DNA of 64,000 nt, from NCBI GenBank assembly GCA_963965975.1, contig OZ014418.1:3112775-3176774 (forward strand). The letters run 5' to 3'. Below the pieces are notes generated by a model. The model saw nothing but the letters and a program-made list of their open reading frames with translations. It had not been told where the DNA came from and ran no database searches. The stretch comes from Xestospongia bergquistia. Taxonomy: Eukaryota > Porifera > Demospongiae > Haplosclerida > Petrosiidae. The position numbers and the translations under genes are program-made. Shown in pieces: positions 31,056 to 44,500 of this stretch (positions are counted from its first letter, which is position 1; the number at the start of each line of letters is the position of its first letter).

Positions 31056-33915
31056 TTAATATCCTGGATTAGCATCATCTCCTTTATCACTTGATGATAT
31101 ATTTGTAGAGTTTGTAGCTGTTGCTAAAGTCTCAGCAGATCTCCTGAGATATTTAAAGAATAATTTTATTTTCTTTTGGGCTGATCTCCATTTGAGCACA
31201 AAGTTGAGAATACCTAATGGAATAAGGCCCATCAGAATATTTGATATCATAGTTAGGTATTGATTGTAGTGCTGTTCAAAATTAGATCTGTTGCATTTTT
31301 CAGGAATATGACCAAAAGCCTCACACTTGAAGTAATCAGTCAGAGCAGATATAAACTTATCTGATTTTGCCTGTGCATCACTAGACTGTGCTAAAGTGAA
31401 TACAGCAAAAAGTATAAATGAACATAAAGCAATGATTATCTTCTTTTCAGCTGTACTTAGTTTTCTCTTCTTGTTTGATGAAAAGACAGAATTCTAAACA
31501 AATTATAATCAAACAAAAATTTCATGTTTATATATATTACCCTTTTAATAACCCAAAAGACAACAATTAAAAGGTAGACTCCAACACCAACAAGTACATC
31601 AATAATGACATTAACAGAATAGAACCACATAGTTCCACTACTTATACATATAGTTGGAGGGAAATGATGTAATTTATAATGATGTTCTTCAACTGAAAGA
31701 GACACTATGACAGCTGGTAATGGTACTAACAAAGCTATACTATGATCATTAATCACATACATGGTAATGTGTATACATACCCAGAAATACCACTGTTGTA
31801 AAAATGTATTTATGCTGCCCCATTTTTTCCAATCTATTGGCATGAAAAGGACAAACAACTTTATAAAAAAATATACATAGATGAAAGAACCACCACAGTA
31901 TCAAGTTGACCATTGTATAATGTAATATAGCACCTATAAGTAATGTATGTGATAACTGTGTGTGATATGAAACAATAATAACCTGAGATTGTACAAAATA
32001 GTGTTGGATGATTGATACTGTCAATAAGACTGGTTGAACTACATAGTAAACTATTTCTGTCAATGGAAATGATAATTATCAAGACAGCTGTAGAATTTAA
32101 AGTAAGAAAATTTTCAACAAGAATTCATTATATCTTTCTTACCTATTACTGCACAATCAATGACTTCAAACAATATGATGATAGAGGGATAAACAAACCT
32201 ATAAACAATGACTACTAACTTTCCTAATTCTTTTGTAATATTTATGAGCTCACATTGTTTTATAATTCTTGATTAATAATATCATAATTAATATACAAAG
32301 TAACAAAGCATCACATGATGCTACTACTTCTGAGTATATCAAAACTTTAGTTCCAGTATGAGAACCTTGTTCAAATTTATCACATCGAGGTTGACAAGTG
32401 TTATTAACTTTATTGAAATCATTTCTGCACGTTATATTTTCAGTGGTTGAATTTGAAGAATAGCTTAATAAAGACTTGTTTTTGTGATCAGTGTACAAGT
32501 CAATTGATGCTATTGTAATGAAATAAAACACGTATGCATTTCTTTTTCTTTATCAAGATTGAATAAACATTTGTTTAAAAATTCCTAGCATAGTATCAGA
32601 CTGACTGTTTGTAGTCAATCTAATAGTCCCTTAATTAGGTATGAAAGCAGTATGATGTTTACTTTATATGCAACCTGTATGACAAAATATTGATTAAATA
32701 AATATTGTTGATTAGTATTGAATTATATGAAATGTCAATCCTATAGTAATTGGTAATGAAAACAGTATATGTTGTTGATGTTTTCCAATGATTGATGTGT
32801 TTGTATGCATGTCTACAATCTAAGTGACCATCAATTAGTTAAACAAACCAATCTATTGCAAGAATGTATGTCATTGTTAAACAAATGCATGCTATCCTCA
32901 CAAGAAGAGAGCCCTTGACAATTAGGTAATCTATTACCATAACCATAATTGTTAGCCAGATTCCATAATGAAGCACATACACCAGTACTAATGTCAATAC
33001 AGTCTTCTCTTGATGCTCTATATATGTCTCCACTAGGACAGTCATATAGTGGAAAATAAAGTTGACAGAGAAATGGAATAGCCACTTGTTGGCATTCTTT
33101 ATAATATACTGTAAGATAAGTATTAAAACTACTCTTTAATATATTATCACAAACCTAATACTGTATCTAACTCAGTTAAATCACTTTCACGTTGCTTTTG
33201 AGTTCGTACAGTCTCATTAACATAAATATCTCCATTTCCAACAGTACATAAATGCCATATAGTTAGAATATCACTACATATTGTACCCATATATGGATAG
33301 TTATTACAGTGTGGATGTGATGTATTGAGTTTACTCCAGGTCATGGACAAAGTGGTACATCTGGTCTTGTTATTAATAGCAATTGATCCATTAGTTGTGT
33401 TGATGATTCCTATATTTGAGCAAAATGTGTTAATTAGTGCATGTAAAATATACACACTATGTTTCTATACAACATACATATTTACAGAAGTAGCAGAATT
33501 GTCAGTAAAATCTTTGTCCATTAAGAAAGTTTATCAGAATGAAAATGTGTCAAATCACTAAAGTATGTATGTATTTTTAATTTATTATATATATGAGATT
33601 ACATTTCTTAACACATGTTATCAATGTGGTCATTGAACTATACTATTAAGAGTTTCAGTTGTTGAAAGACTCCATGTTTTCCGTTGAATTTTATAATGTA
33701 CCATACATGAGGCTAAAATTTAACACTTGTTATCTCTTATAGTAGTTTTCTATTCAGTGTAGTAACTAAATATATAAAATGACACTTACAGAAACATAGT
33801 AGAATACAATAGGTAGAGAAAAAAGAGCCACCACAACAACTAGTGCAATAACCAGGACAAAAATTTCTATAATTCTTGCACGTATCTTCCTCTTTTCGTT
33901 GCAGTCACACACCAT
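31056..33915 (-). CDS. Frizzled-like receptor: Cys-rich domain plus seven-TM bundle
   Basis: Minus-strand exons include 33915-33790 (MVCDCNEKRK, then a hydrophobic VLVIALVVVVALFSLPIV anchor), about 33407-33156, about 33109-32850, about 32520-32265, a small exon near 32,205-32,145, 32,045-31,775, about 31,752-31,540, and 31,495-31,056. The ectodomain has Frizzled-type Cys spacing (PFLCQLYFPLYDC, DCIDISTGVCASLW, LPNCQGL) plus extra Cys-rich segments and N-glycosylation sites. Hydrophobic helices follow: ALLLCILIMILLI, PSIIILFEVIDCAVI, LILWWFFHLCIFFY, ALLVPLPAVIVSL, VLVGVGVYLLIVVF, KKIIIALCSFILFAVF, NILMGLIPLGILNFVL. The C-tail lacks the KTxxxW Dishevelled motif. Class F-like GPCR is the best call. 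How exon 1 joins the next exon is unclear because the frame there contains stops. Confidence 0.65.
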
Positions 33916-33961
33916 CTTTATTCTCGAGAAATAGTTGTAGATTGAAATTGTACTTGAATTT

Positions 33962-33980
33962 GCGCCCCGCCCCTATAAAA
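33962..33980 (-). promoter_or_regulatory. GC-box and TATA-like sequence upstream of the receptor gene
   Basis: GCGCCCCGCCCC (33,962-33,973) directly joined to TATAAAA stands out from AT-rich surroundings. On the minus strand it is a GGGGCGGGGC Sp/KLF-type box about 47 bp upstream of the ATG at 33,915. TATAAAA also reads on the plus strand, so direction is not decided by it. Confidence 0.45.
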
Positions 33981-35389
33981 ATTGATTGTATATAAACTCC
34001 ACGTATCTGGATGTAGTCGGTACTGCTGGAGAGTCTCTTTGATTCAACAATTTAAAAAGATTCAGTACTAAAGATATTAACACTAATGTTTATACTTGTA
34101 CTATTTGTGTTCGTGGTGCTAATGTAAATCATTCAATATTTTGTAATTTCATGCACATTTAAATTTAAAATTGCATCGCTTTTTTGTTTATCAAAAATGT
34201 TAAATAAAAATTCGTGAACATACATGATATGAGATTAAATGTGTTTATGAGAACAACTAACATGCTATATAGCATGTCTATGGTATACTGTTAATCTTAT
34301 TTGTCTTTTGGCATAACACAATTATATACTATTATAATACTTGTAATACTTGTAATCCAATACTCATATGTTCATGCAATGTCATTTGAGAGAAGTATGT
34401 GATCATAGTGACCTGTGATATGATCATTTGGTATTAACTAAGTAAATTCATACTACAACATACTGTACATGTATACAATGATCATGAGACAATTTACATA
34501 ATCAGAAGCATTACTGAGATGAATGTAACAGGTCATCAATTCAAAGCAAAAATTGCACTGTACACAAAGACCAACAATTTTATTTGCTATCATGTGAAGT
34601 AAGGCATGCTTTCAACTACTATTGACTAAAACCTTATAATTTATAATGATTAACAGAGGTAGTAGATAGGAGAGAAATGGGGTAATCAGCCCCAAACATA
34701 AGTATAGAGAGCAAAGCCATTTCTCTACTAACACTAAGTGTTAGTCATGATATTAATTATTCCATAAGCCCCAGTATTACTGTGAAGTACCTGTATAACT
34801 CACATATAATAGTGATCAGACTAATAAACAGGTTGTGAATTTTGAAGCCAGTTGTTATTTTTTCCTTTTTTCCTATAGTTTACTTTTAACCACCATTAAT
34901 TAAGCCTAACAATGTTCATTAGCTTTATGGATGCCAAAATTTTTCATTTCTAAATAGAATAAAATATGTACATTTTCCATATGCACCAATTGATTCCAAT
35001 ACTGTGGAGGCCATTCCTATAGTTATGCAACTATAGTGTTTCTCTATAATAAAATAATTCATAAAAGAAATAAATTGCACAATTTATTGTACACGTACTT
35101 TACCTTGTTGTAATGACAATTAATAGCCATTACAGACAGTTTTCCTATTGCTCAGTTTAAACATCTAGGAGGATTAAGAGAGTTTGTATAGACAACTTAT
35201 TCCTTGAGGCCCCAACTTTAAAGAATAGATGAAACTCATCATTATACTTTTTCAAGCTATTGCAGTCAGCAGTGTCACAGCAAAATGTCCACAACTTTTA
35301 TATATATATTGAACCAATTAAAAGTGTGCTCACTATAATTAACCTACATAAAAGGAGCCATGGTTTTATGCATGGAGAGTATATTAGTG
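33981..35389. other. gene-free AT-rich region
   Basis: Nothing recognised on either strand apart from a short CATGCTATATAGCATG palindrome at about 34,260. Confidence 0.4.
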
Positions 35390-35785
35390 GTAAAACCACC
35401 TTCATAAAAGAGTAACTGAGTAGCTCCATCACATCCAATACATTTCTACGTTGCTGAAGTGAATGTTCCTCCATAAGACAATATGCATACTCTTCAAATT
35501 CTGTACTGCATATCTTAAGAGGCAGGTTATATGTAGGTTTAGCATACTCAAAGAGGTACTTGTCAATATTGCACTTATAATCACTAGTACCTAAATTTAA
35601 CTTTTCAATGTAAACAGTAACACAGAGATGTCATTATGAATACATACTTATCTGACTCATCTGGTAAGAAAATAATATCTCTGGAATACCTCCAGGGGCT
35701 CAGCTCTTCTATTTGGATGTATATTGTGATAATTCCACTCATTAACAAGATTTCTCAGCTCATTTCTGATCACACGAATAAAAAA
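35390..35785 (-). pseudogene. integrase-like (rve) transposase C-terminal fragment
   Basis: The minus strand reads ELRNLVNEWNYHNIHPNRR, then in shifted frames PGGIPEI and FLPDESDKYVF. This resembles the region behind the catalytic core of DDE integrase-type transposases common in cnidarian and fish genomes (WN.H.IR then a P.GIPE..YFLP stretch). Further on, YLFEYAKPTYNLPLKICSTE and CLMEEHSLQQRRNVLD continue the frame. No catalytic residues remain and frameshifts are present. Confidence 0.4.
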
Positions 35786-36034
35786 AATCTAATTGCTTCA
35801 CTACGCGTATACAAAAAAGCAATATCTAATAACACTTGAACAGATAGTCTATAAATAGAATATTAATGAAGACAGTGTTACTACAGCCATTCTTCTCGAG
35901 TCCTCAACAACAGATGCTTAAACATGATAGCACATGCTTCCAATGGAAGATTGAAAAGCTACAGGAAATTAAGTATAACGTATTAGTCCAAATAATCTGA
36001 ATTAGGTTTCGTGCTTAAAAAATTAAGAATATTT

Positions 36035-36150
36035 TTTGAAAATTTCTATTTTTAATAGGAAGTACGAAATAAAAATCGAAAACTGCAAAGTAGAATGTGA
36101 AATGACGAAGTAGAATTGGATGTCCACCTTCGGCTTCCGTACGTATGGTT
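36035..36150. mobile_element. MITE end, same family as 9,711-9,985
   Basis: GAATTGGATGTCCACCTTCGG followed by CTTCCGTACG is the inverted terminal repeat of the element near 9.7 kb. The similarity extends about 90 bp inward (CGAAGTAGAATTGG; TCATTTCACATTC on the other strand). The second end was not found, so this may be truncated. Confidence 0.6.
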
Positions 36151-36346
36151 GTCCAAAAATTTAACCCCTCGTTTCTCGATTTCACAAGTAGCTCACGTGA
36201 GTAGTACCAGCTTAGTATCGCACTTAAGAGGTTATAATGAAAAGAGGAATTTATGTCTCATATTTGTATAAATTATTGTTATATAATAATGAGGGGATAT
36301 TACAACACAAATCATAGATAATAAAGAAATATTATACACTTTAAAA

Positions 36347-36912
36347 TCATTTATCTTTGATGTTCCAAAAATTATAATTACCTGGTATAGTAGTTAGTTG
36401 TGGTTGTGTGCAATAGAGATGTGACCATACTGTGCATATGTCACATTGAATCCATTCAACAACATTAACAGTAGTTTTGTCATCTTTCAAACAATAATTT
36501 AAGTCAGCATTCTCAAGATCTTTTTCAATTTTAAGAGTGGGCCTCAACAGAGTGGGAGTAGAACTGTACCTTTTCTTTTTTGAAGGGAAAACATTATGAT
36601 GTTCAAAGTTTTGATTTGGTGATGCCCATTTGCTTGATAGGTAGCATTTTCAGTGCTTTGTTGGTTTAAAACAGAGACACCAGTCTGAATATGTCCATTT
36701 GCAGATTGAATATCATCTATATTTTGACAGTTAGTAACTAGTGCTTCAAATTTTTGAAGTTTCTTTAATAGGGTTGTTTTAGTTTGTATCAAAGAGCGCA
36801 TTGTGTCAGGTTTCTTGTCAGATAACAGGTAACTGGTAAAGTAGGAGTAAGTATCAGTTAGCAGAGTAGGATCTTCTGAAATACTGTTTGTGTCCTCTTG
36901 CATATATTTCAT
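36347..36912 (-). pseudogene. decayed PHD-finger paralogue of the gene at 21.7-22.8 kb
   Basis: Two overlapping frames give a helical segment (LLKKLQKFEALVTNCQNIDD), a basic linker (FPSKKKRYSSTPTL) and a PHD-like half (EWIQCDICTVWSHLYC). This is the same order as the segment after the USP/Ulp1 gene (VEQCTDKQTLQ, STRKRPKKPS, MIECDDCCRWFHW). The last Cys pair is missing and a frameshift occurs near 36,610. The Ulp1 and USP parts were not found upstream on this strand. Confidence 0.55.
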
Positions 36913-38628
36913 ATGTACAAGGTGAACATGTTTACATACTGTTGTATGTAAGATAGAATGTAAGCAGGTACAAATCTAGTTATGGTGTATAATTTGAACA
37001 TCTCGGTAGCCATTCCTCTGGTTTCTATATTATAATACAAGAGTAATAAAAAGTAGTTGAAAACACTTCTGCTCACAATCAGGCTGAAGTTTTCCCTGAA
37101 ATATTTTATTGTAAATACTCAGATCTTACCTTCTTAAATAAAAAAGACAGGTGCTTTCTTACTTGAGGGTTAACGTAAACACAGTTCCACTACATAATTC
37201 ATGGTTTAGTGCTATCAATACAACCCATTGACTATAAGTACATTGTAATTAGGTTTTCACACTACTGATTCAATCAGTAATTGCTAGAGTCCATGTCAAT
37301 TACTTTTGGAGCATGCAAAAATGTTATACATAAACCTAAGTCAATGACACCAAGTTGATACTATATCATACAGTGCTATATATTGTGATGTGTGTGTGTG
37401 TGAGTGAGAGAGAGAGGGGGGAAACACTATTAGCACCGTCTTCTAAATAATGCTCTAGTGATAGCAAGGAATTTGTCACAGAAACTGGTACATAATCAAT
37501 TCCTGTCCTAATCAATTCCTATCCTAAGAAAAATGTAGGCATGTTTCTTTATGAATGTCTTTGAACTCTTTCATTCTCAAGCTGGCATTTTTACATAACA
37601 TTTGGAAGGTTGTCCTAATTCATACACATTACAGCGTGGTCAAATATAATTAAATATTTACTTATTCTATATTTTCATAGTCTTTAACTTCTACTTTTTG
37701 TTAAAATATTTTTATATGTGATCTGTCTGTGTGTACTATATAAACTGCCTGAGGCCACTATCAGTAATATTAAACATACCACTTGTACATTCTTCTAGGA
37801 CCAACCTGTGGTAAGACATTATCATTCCAAGAAGCTCCATATACATGATAAGTAAGTCCTGATAACTAGTCATATTGCATACTAGATTTTGTGCCTTTTC
37901 AATTAACAATTGAATATGAATTTGTACATTTAGCTGCTAAGAACCCTAATTGTTGTGTTCTTAAAGCATCATGCATAAGTGGGAACATTCATTTGTCTAT
38001 GTACTAGAAGCCATTGCAAGCAAATGAGTGAGAAGTGAGAAGCACCCATGATACTAACAATAATTACAGTTGCAATAAATATTTTTTATAGTCTACCAGT
38101 ATATTGTTCCAAGTGATAATTAGAGCCTTGCTTTTTGATCAAACACCACATTCAATGTGATTTGTCAATACTAATTATCAAATTTATAACTTGAAATAAA
38201 ACATTGCTTGTGATGAGAATGAGAGATACTACATGTGATGTCAGAAATAGCATGTCTGCCTTGAAGCCATGTTGGAATAAATAATTAATAGAACATGTGA
38301 TAAATCATGGAGGTAAGTTGCTCAATATATTCAAACTATAATATTACTTTAATCAATCTGAAATCAAACTAAGAGAGTACTAGTGAGAAATGTCCTCATA
38401 ATATTGTAAATAGAGTTTATTTACATAGAAAAATGATCTTTATACTACTTTAGAATCAAAAGGTATGTAGTGTTCTAACTACCATGACATTTCAAAGGAA
38501 ACTATATATTTTGTATAAAATAACAGACAATAGTATATAATTGCAAATAATTATGTTATAATTCTCAGTATAGTAGGGATTTCTAACAGTTAAACAAATT
38601 GTTAATTATTTGTATATAGTTGTCATAG

Positions 38629-38668
<40 letters not shown>

Positions 38669-39871
38669 GTAAGATTGTAGCCTAGTAGTGTAGATAGTCA
38701 AGACCTTGACATATCTATAGTGATCATGAGTTAGATAAATAAATACAATGTAGTTCTGTCAATAGAATGGATAGATTTGTTGATATGATGATAGAATAGA
38801 TTGGTTTAATGGATGATCAATTTGATCTAATAATGGATGAAGTTTTTGACTTTTGATGAATGCATAGGTTGGTTTAGTGGATGGGGAGTTGGCCTTAAAG
38901 ACACTCTCTGAATGTTGTATACGTAAAGTTAACAGTTATAAAGTCAAAATTTATATGTGCTAGTAATTATAATTACTATGCCAAAACACATCGATCATAA
39001 TTTTCTTATTTGTCAAATTGATTTATAATCTTTTCTTTAATTTTTTGTGTAGTTATTAAATTTAGTCACTGCCACCAGTTCCTGATCCATTTTATTTACT
39101 TCATCTGAAAATCTGCTCAGCTAGATGATTTTACTGTGGTTTTCTGTTGACTGATCTTGACATCATGTTTACATGACAGTTATTGCTGTATAAATAATGT
39201 AAATGTATTGTTAATATTAAAAAAAAGTGCTTATTTGCTGGGATTTTGGTGGATTACAAATGGATGTTGCGTCTACAATCACATTACTTTTATATCGACT
39301 TTGCTATAGTAATTACAACCCTATACATTTACATTAGTAAAAAAACATCAATATACTATGTTTGTGACTCAAAATTGTTGGGAAATTACTTATGGGAAAC
39401 TCACTGTAAATAAGCCATATCACATCACCTTTCCAAAGGTTGCTGGAAAGCATGCAATACTGAGGAGAACCTTCTATCTGCTCCAAAGATGATTTTTTTT
39501 ATAAACTATAGGGATATCATAAGTAAGGTTGAAATTTTATATGTAACACTATTTAATAATATTGTAATTTATGTAAAATAAAATAGATGCTTTATAGGTC
39601 TTTAATAATTGTAATTTATGTAAAACTATATTTTGATTATATTGTTTTCTTTATTGTATAACTTCTTTAAATAATTATATTGATAATTACATTTTGTAAC
39701 TTTGAGTTTCTTTATTGTAAATTTTGTACTATTTAATTAAATATTATAATATAGTATTAAGCTGCAGCTGATCAGGTTCAATTGAATTTTTGTGGTAGGC
39801 CTAGGTCACTCCTATTTAATTTGGTGAAATCCTTTACGCGTAATGAGTGATCGTTACTTAGTGGTACCAGT
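36913..39871. other. gene-free region with microsatellites
   Basis: No gene recognised. Simple repeats: (TG)n/(AG)n at 37,389-37,420 and an AT dinucleotide run at about 38,633-38,664. 38,619-38,632 (GTTGTCATAGCAAC) resembles an RFX X-box directly beside the AT run. 39,540-39,730 has imperfectly repeated TTTATGTAAAA words. Confidence 0.5.
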
Positions 39872-40778
39872 ATGTCTGGTCTTATTGGAAGTGGACTGCT
39901 TCTTTGCAATTGGAGTTGGTGGAAGAAAAGGACGTCATGTGATAATTATTATGAAAAGGATAAAAATGTTAACGAGTATATGGCGTTTCATTATGCTTCT
40001 CCATTGGAGTACATTGCTTTTTCATTTGGACCTAAGGATGCACTAGATTTCCATGTACGTTGTGTGGAGTTATGTAAGAAACACAAAAGTGTAAGTTCGT
40101 TTATAATACTATAACATACTGTTACAGTAGTAGTTTAGTTGAAGTCTTCACTTTGAGGCAGCTATTTTTAAATTACTATTTCTAAACTGTAACAGAGTTT
40201 AAGTTGTATTCTAGCAAGATAGAGGTCTAGTATAGTTACTGTTTAGAGAGTGTGTGTGTCTATATGATATACAATATAAAGATATTCTGTTGGACCATCC
40301 AGAGGGAGATAGTAATTCTTTTTAAATACCTCTGTTTTCTTTAACACAAAATTGTAACTAGGAAATTATCCTATATAATTATTTTGGTAATTATGTTACT
40401 GTACAGCTCATCAATTTTCATAATAACTTGTTTGTTTGTTCTAGCCAAAGACCCTCTGCATATGATTGTTCTCCAACTTAGTAACTTCCTCTTGTTATGT
40501 ACTTATTAATAGAAGAGAAGGCCATTTTTTCTAAGTATGCTGAACAATGATTATGATTAGTGATTAATACTCTTCTTTTTATTATATAGAATCATTGGCT
40601 TGGAGGCTATTTCAATGAAGGTGTTCACATTTGTGGATTTGATGCTTTGAAGCAAGTCCTTTCTCCTAATTTTATATTATTAGAGGAAAAGGAACTGCCT
40701 TTTATTTTTCGAGAAACACTTTATAAACATCAGTGGACTGTAGCACATGCAACAGTGTGGATGAGGAAGATTGATTAA
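39872..40778 (+). CDS. shortened OvoA C-terminal-type methyltransferase homologue
   Basis: Two exons, 39872-40090 and 40590-40778, splice in phase 0 to a protein of about 136 residues. Exon 1 has YYEKDKNVNEYMAFHYASP and FGPKDALDFHVRCVELCKK. Exon 2 has HWLGGYFNEGVHICGFDAL, LPFIFRETLYKHQWTVAHAT and VWMRK. Both ends match the recalled 4-mercaptohistidine N1-methyltransferase module, which forms the C-terminus of OvoA (ovothiol synthesis) or occurs alone. That module is usually about 240 residues. Here the central S-adenosylmethionine-binding core is absent, and the 499-bp intron holds no exon for it. So it is either a degenerate gene or a product with a non-methyltransferase role. ATG 39,843 is in another frame. 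Confidence 0.65.
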
Positions 40779-41509
40779 TGAATGGATGATGGATCTGTAG
40801 TTGAAATTGAACATGACTTTTGTATGTACACAATAATATTACTTTGCAAGCAGAACAATTTTTAGAATGATATATAATACACTCATGCAGTTTCACTCTA
40901 TTAGAATATGTCCTATTCAATGTATAGATATTATAGTGATAAATCAAGTTACAAAGTGAATAATTAAACAATATAACCATAATTTATTTAAGATACAGTT
41001 GATGGTTTCTCATATTCCTTCAACATGTCTGCCTCCAAAAGTGTCTATAACTCATTTAAAGTGATTTACATGTATACCTGTCTAGATAAGTAAACAAATA
41101 GAAGATGAGCAGAAATGCCTCCACTGAGCATACAGTCATTTGTGGATAAAAAGTAAAAATAAAATTAGCAATTTTAAATGATTGATATTTCAAGATAGTC
41201 CATTAGGATTCTTTATTGACCAAATCAATAGGGAGTGGTGACATATAATATGTACATATATAGGATCTGGCATACCTGTGGATAACTGCTATCTTAGACT
41301 TACTCATGCGCTCCTGGTTATAGTCAGGTCTCATGAGAATAAAAACCTATAGTTAGTGTAGTTTGCAATGCAATGACGTCACTGTTTATTAAAATATAAT
41401 TTATACAATTAATATGTTGTTTTATTGCCATTAATAAAACTATTAAAGTTAAAAGTTAATTTTAATTTTCACTCACGTGATTACAGCTGATTGCTGACTA
41501 AGCAAATCA
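40779..41509. other. intergenic spacer with E-box
   Basis: No gene. TCACGTGA at 41,472-41,479, about 30 bp upstream of the next start codon, is a palindromic E-box and could belong to that promoter. Confidence 0.4.
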
Positions 41510-44500
41510 ATGATGGACGAAGAAGTGTCTTGGTGTATCAAGGAGAGTCGTGGTATAGGGCTAGGTAAAGTCCACCGACTTACCATGACAGGTCTAACTA
41601 TAGGCAGACATCCAGATGCAGATATAGTTGTATTGGTAAATTGACTAAATTCTATTTTCTGTGATATTGTAATATCATTTGTTTATTCTTTCAAAATTTA
41701 GTCTAAAACTGTGGACATTCATCACGCTGCTATTGAATGGGACAGATTAACTCGACAATATCTTATCAGAGATTTGAACAGTGTCAATGGAGTAAGTAAT
41801 ATTATACCAAATCAGTAAGAATAACTTCCCTCCAAAACAACAATAATAACATACAAGGTTTACAGGAACATCCACATTTAATATAACTGTATTGTACTAG
41901 TAATATACATGTAAAATTGTAGATTCTATCATTTGTTTTTAGACTTTTGTTAACCAGTTATCATTAAGAGGTACTACACAAACCTTACAACTAGGAGATG
42001 GTTTGAGATTTGGATATGGTAAGACTTGTATTATTATACTTTGTAATAATGTTTATTACATATTTAGACACAGCTCAAACATTTAGAGTTGAAAATAACC
42101 CTACTACCATCTCACCCAATGGTGAATCTGAAGCCACATCTTCTCCTCAAACCACATCCATTACAACCACTTCACAAACCACATCAGTAGAGCCACTCAC
42201 ATCAAGTAAACAATCAGTACCTATGTCACAGCCTATAGTGACACAATCACCTACTCCACAAGTAACACAACCTCAACCAGTCCAATATATTCCATCACCA
42301 TCTACTACTATAATAATACCTACAAATCAATACGGAGTACCACCACAACTTGTACCACAGGTATGCAGTAATATATAGTTGGATTTATCTCATATGATCA
42401 CTCTTAGTTCATTGTTATACATTAATGGTGTATATGCCAGTTAGAGTATGTAATAGGAGCACTGCCAGTAGATGTAGGACAGCTAACAGTATAGCTAGTA
42501 CAATATATTGATTATCAGATATAGTTACTATATAATCATATTACTGACTAAGCATTTTGTTATACTGTTAGGATTAATAATCAAAGGATGATTAAAGAGT
42601 TAACAGTTTATGTCAGTTTTATTATTCTTTATTACTAATCTTATAGGTTCTCTCTGTGACTATGGCACCTGTAACAATGACAACCCCTCAAATGATTACT
42701 ACTGTATCATTAATTAACTCAACCAGTAATACTACACCTCCTACCATATCAATACCAGAAGTCACTACAATTACTACTAGTGAAGAGTCTGTACGTATTC
42801 GTATTGACGGACGAAAGTCTGTTCCCTTATCAGATACACCTTCACTAAGTAAAGGGTCTCCATTATATGGAGTACCGTCTTGGTGGGGAGAAGATGATGC
42901 ACATTGTTCTGGGGCTTGTAGCGACAGTGAGTTAAGTCCTAAAAAACGTGGATCTCAAATTCTTCGTGATTTGGATCCTAAATCTGATGATGAGTCTAAG
43001 ACACCATCAAAGCGAAGTAGTTATCGAGGTCAACAGTATCTAACACCTGTGTCTAGAAACACATCAAATTCTCTAACTGATGTTACTAAAAATAAGGACA
43101 CACAGAGACAACTTCGAGCTCAAAGTGTTGAAGAAGAAAGTACTAGTTTTACAATAGAGTTTGAAGCACCAAGAAGATCAAAACCTAAAGGTCCCCATAG
43201 AACTCGACCAGCTTCTTTTGCTGGGAGATTTAATGAGCTCTCTCATCCAGTTGCTAAGTCTCCACCCCTTCAATCATCTCCTAAACGAACTCCCAAATCA
43301 ACTAATGCTGAGAAAGTTGTTAGTACTAAACCTAATAAAACTCCACCAATTCGTAAACCTCCTTCTGGTATTAAATTTACTGGTCATAAAAATACTGGTA
43401 ATGTTGTTCCTAAATGTCCACCTGTTCAATCAAGTAGAATGAAGAGTACATCATCTACTACTAACACTACCAGTATAACAAGGTTAGGAATTAATATTAC
43501 CATAGATTTGAAAATCAGCTAATTAGATTTCTATTTATTAATTTGAAAGTGATTATATTCAAATGTACACATTAATTAATGTATTCATTACACAAAATTA
43601 AGGGTTTGTCACATTTAAAAGTGCTGAACTTGTAGAATTGTTATGTTATGATATGATTGTTAAATATATTTCAATGATTGTCTGATAATAAATAAGATAT
43701 CCAATATGATCTAACCTGTATTTTATATGTGCTGGTATCAGGGCTGGGGTCAATTACATTGTAATTGGTAATTAATGGTAATAAATTATATTTTCATTGT
43801 AATTGTATTTGTAATTGAAGTTGATGTGATTGTTATTGTAATTGCATGTAATTATACACGATACAACTGGTTGGTTTATCAGTTTGCACAATATTACCGC
43901 TCGACACATTTGAAAAATTTATGACTATTAAATACATCAAACTTTATATGATGTGTGACATTGTATGTAGACATTAAGTTTAATTGAATGTAATTGATCC
44001 AAGCCCCGAGACTGTCTGGTATCTAGTATCTCAATCAATTATACAACAGGTTCTTTCTCCTATTTTGCTCAGCATACATTGAACATATACAATATATGCT
44101 GTATTTCTCTCTTTAGGAACAAGACATTTACTATTAAAGATATTGAAGAGGACTCATCAGGTCAAAGTTCATCTACAATTATTGCTCCAGCTCCCATTAC
44201 TTCAGCCACACCTCTTCGTAGTCACAGTGCTACTGTAGTTCCTTGGTCATCATTATTACAAGGTACTCCTCAAACTCCTGGTAGTGATAGTGGTAGCAGT
44301 AGACCTGGATCAGCTAGAAAACAATGGATTAATGAACAAGTAAGTTTTTTTGAAATTGTCATATATTACAATAATACTCATAATTATAGTCACAAGAGTA
44401 TGTTCAGGAATAACTGAATTAAATGATAACAATTTTTAGATTCAAAACAACTATTGAAGATTTAATATTTGAAAGGTCTCTTTATAAATAACATTGTAAA

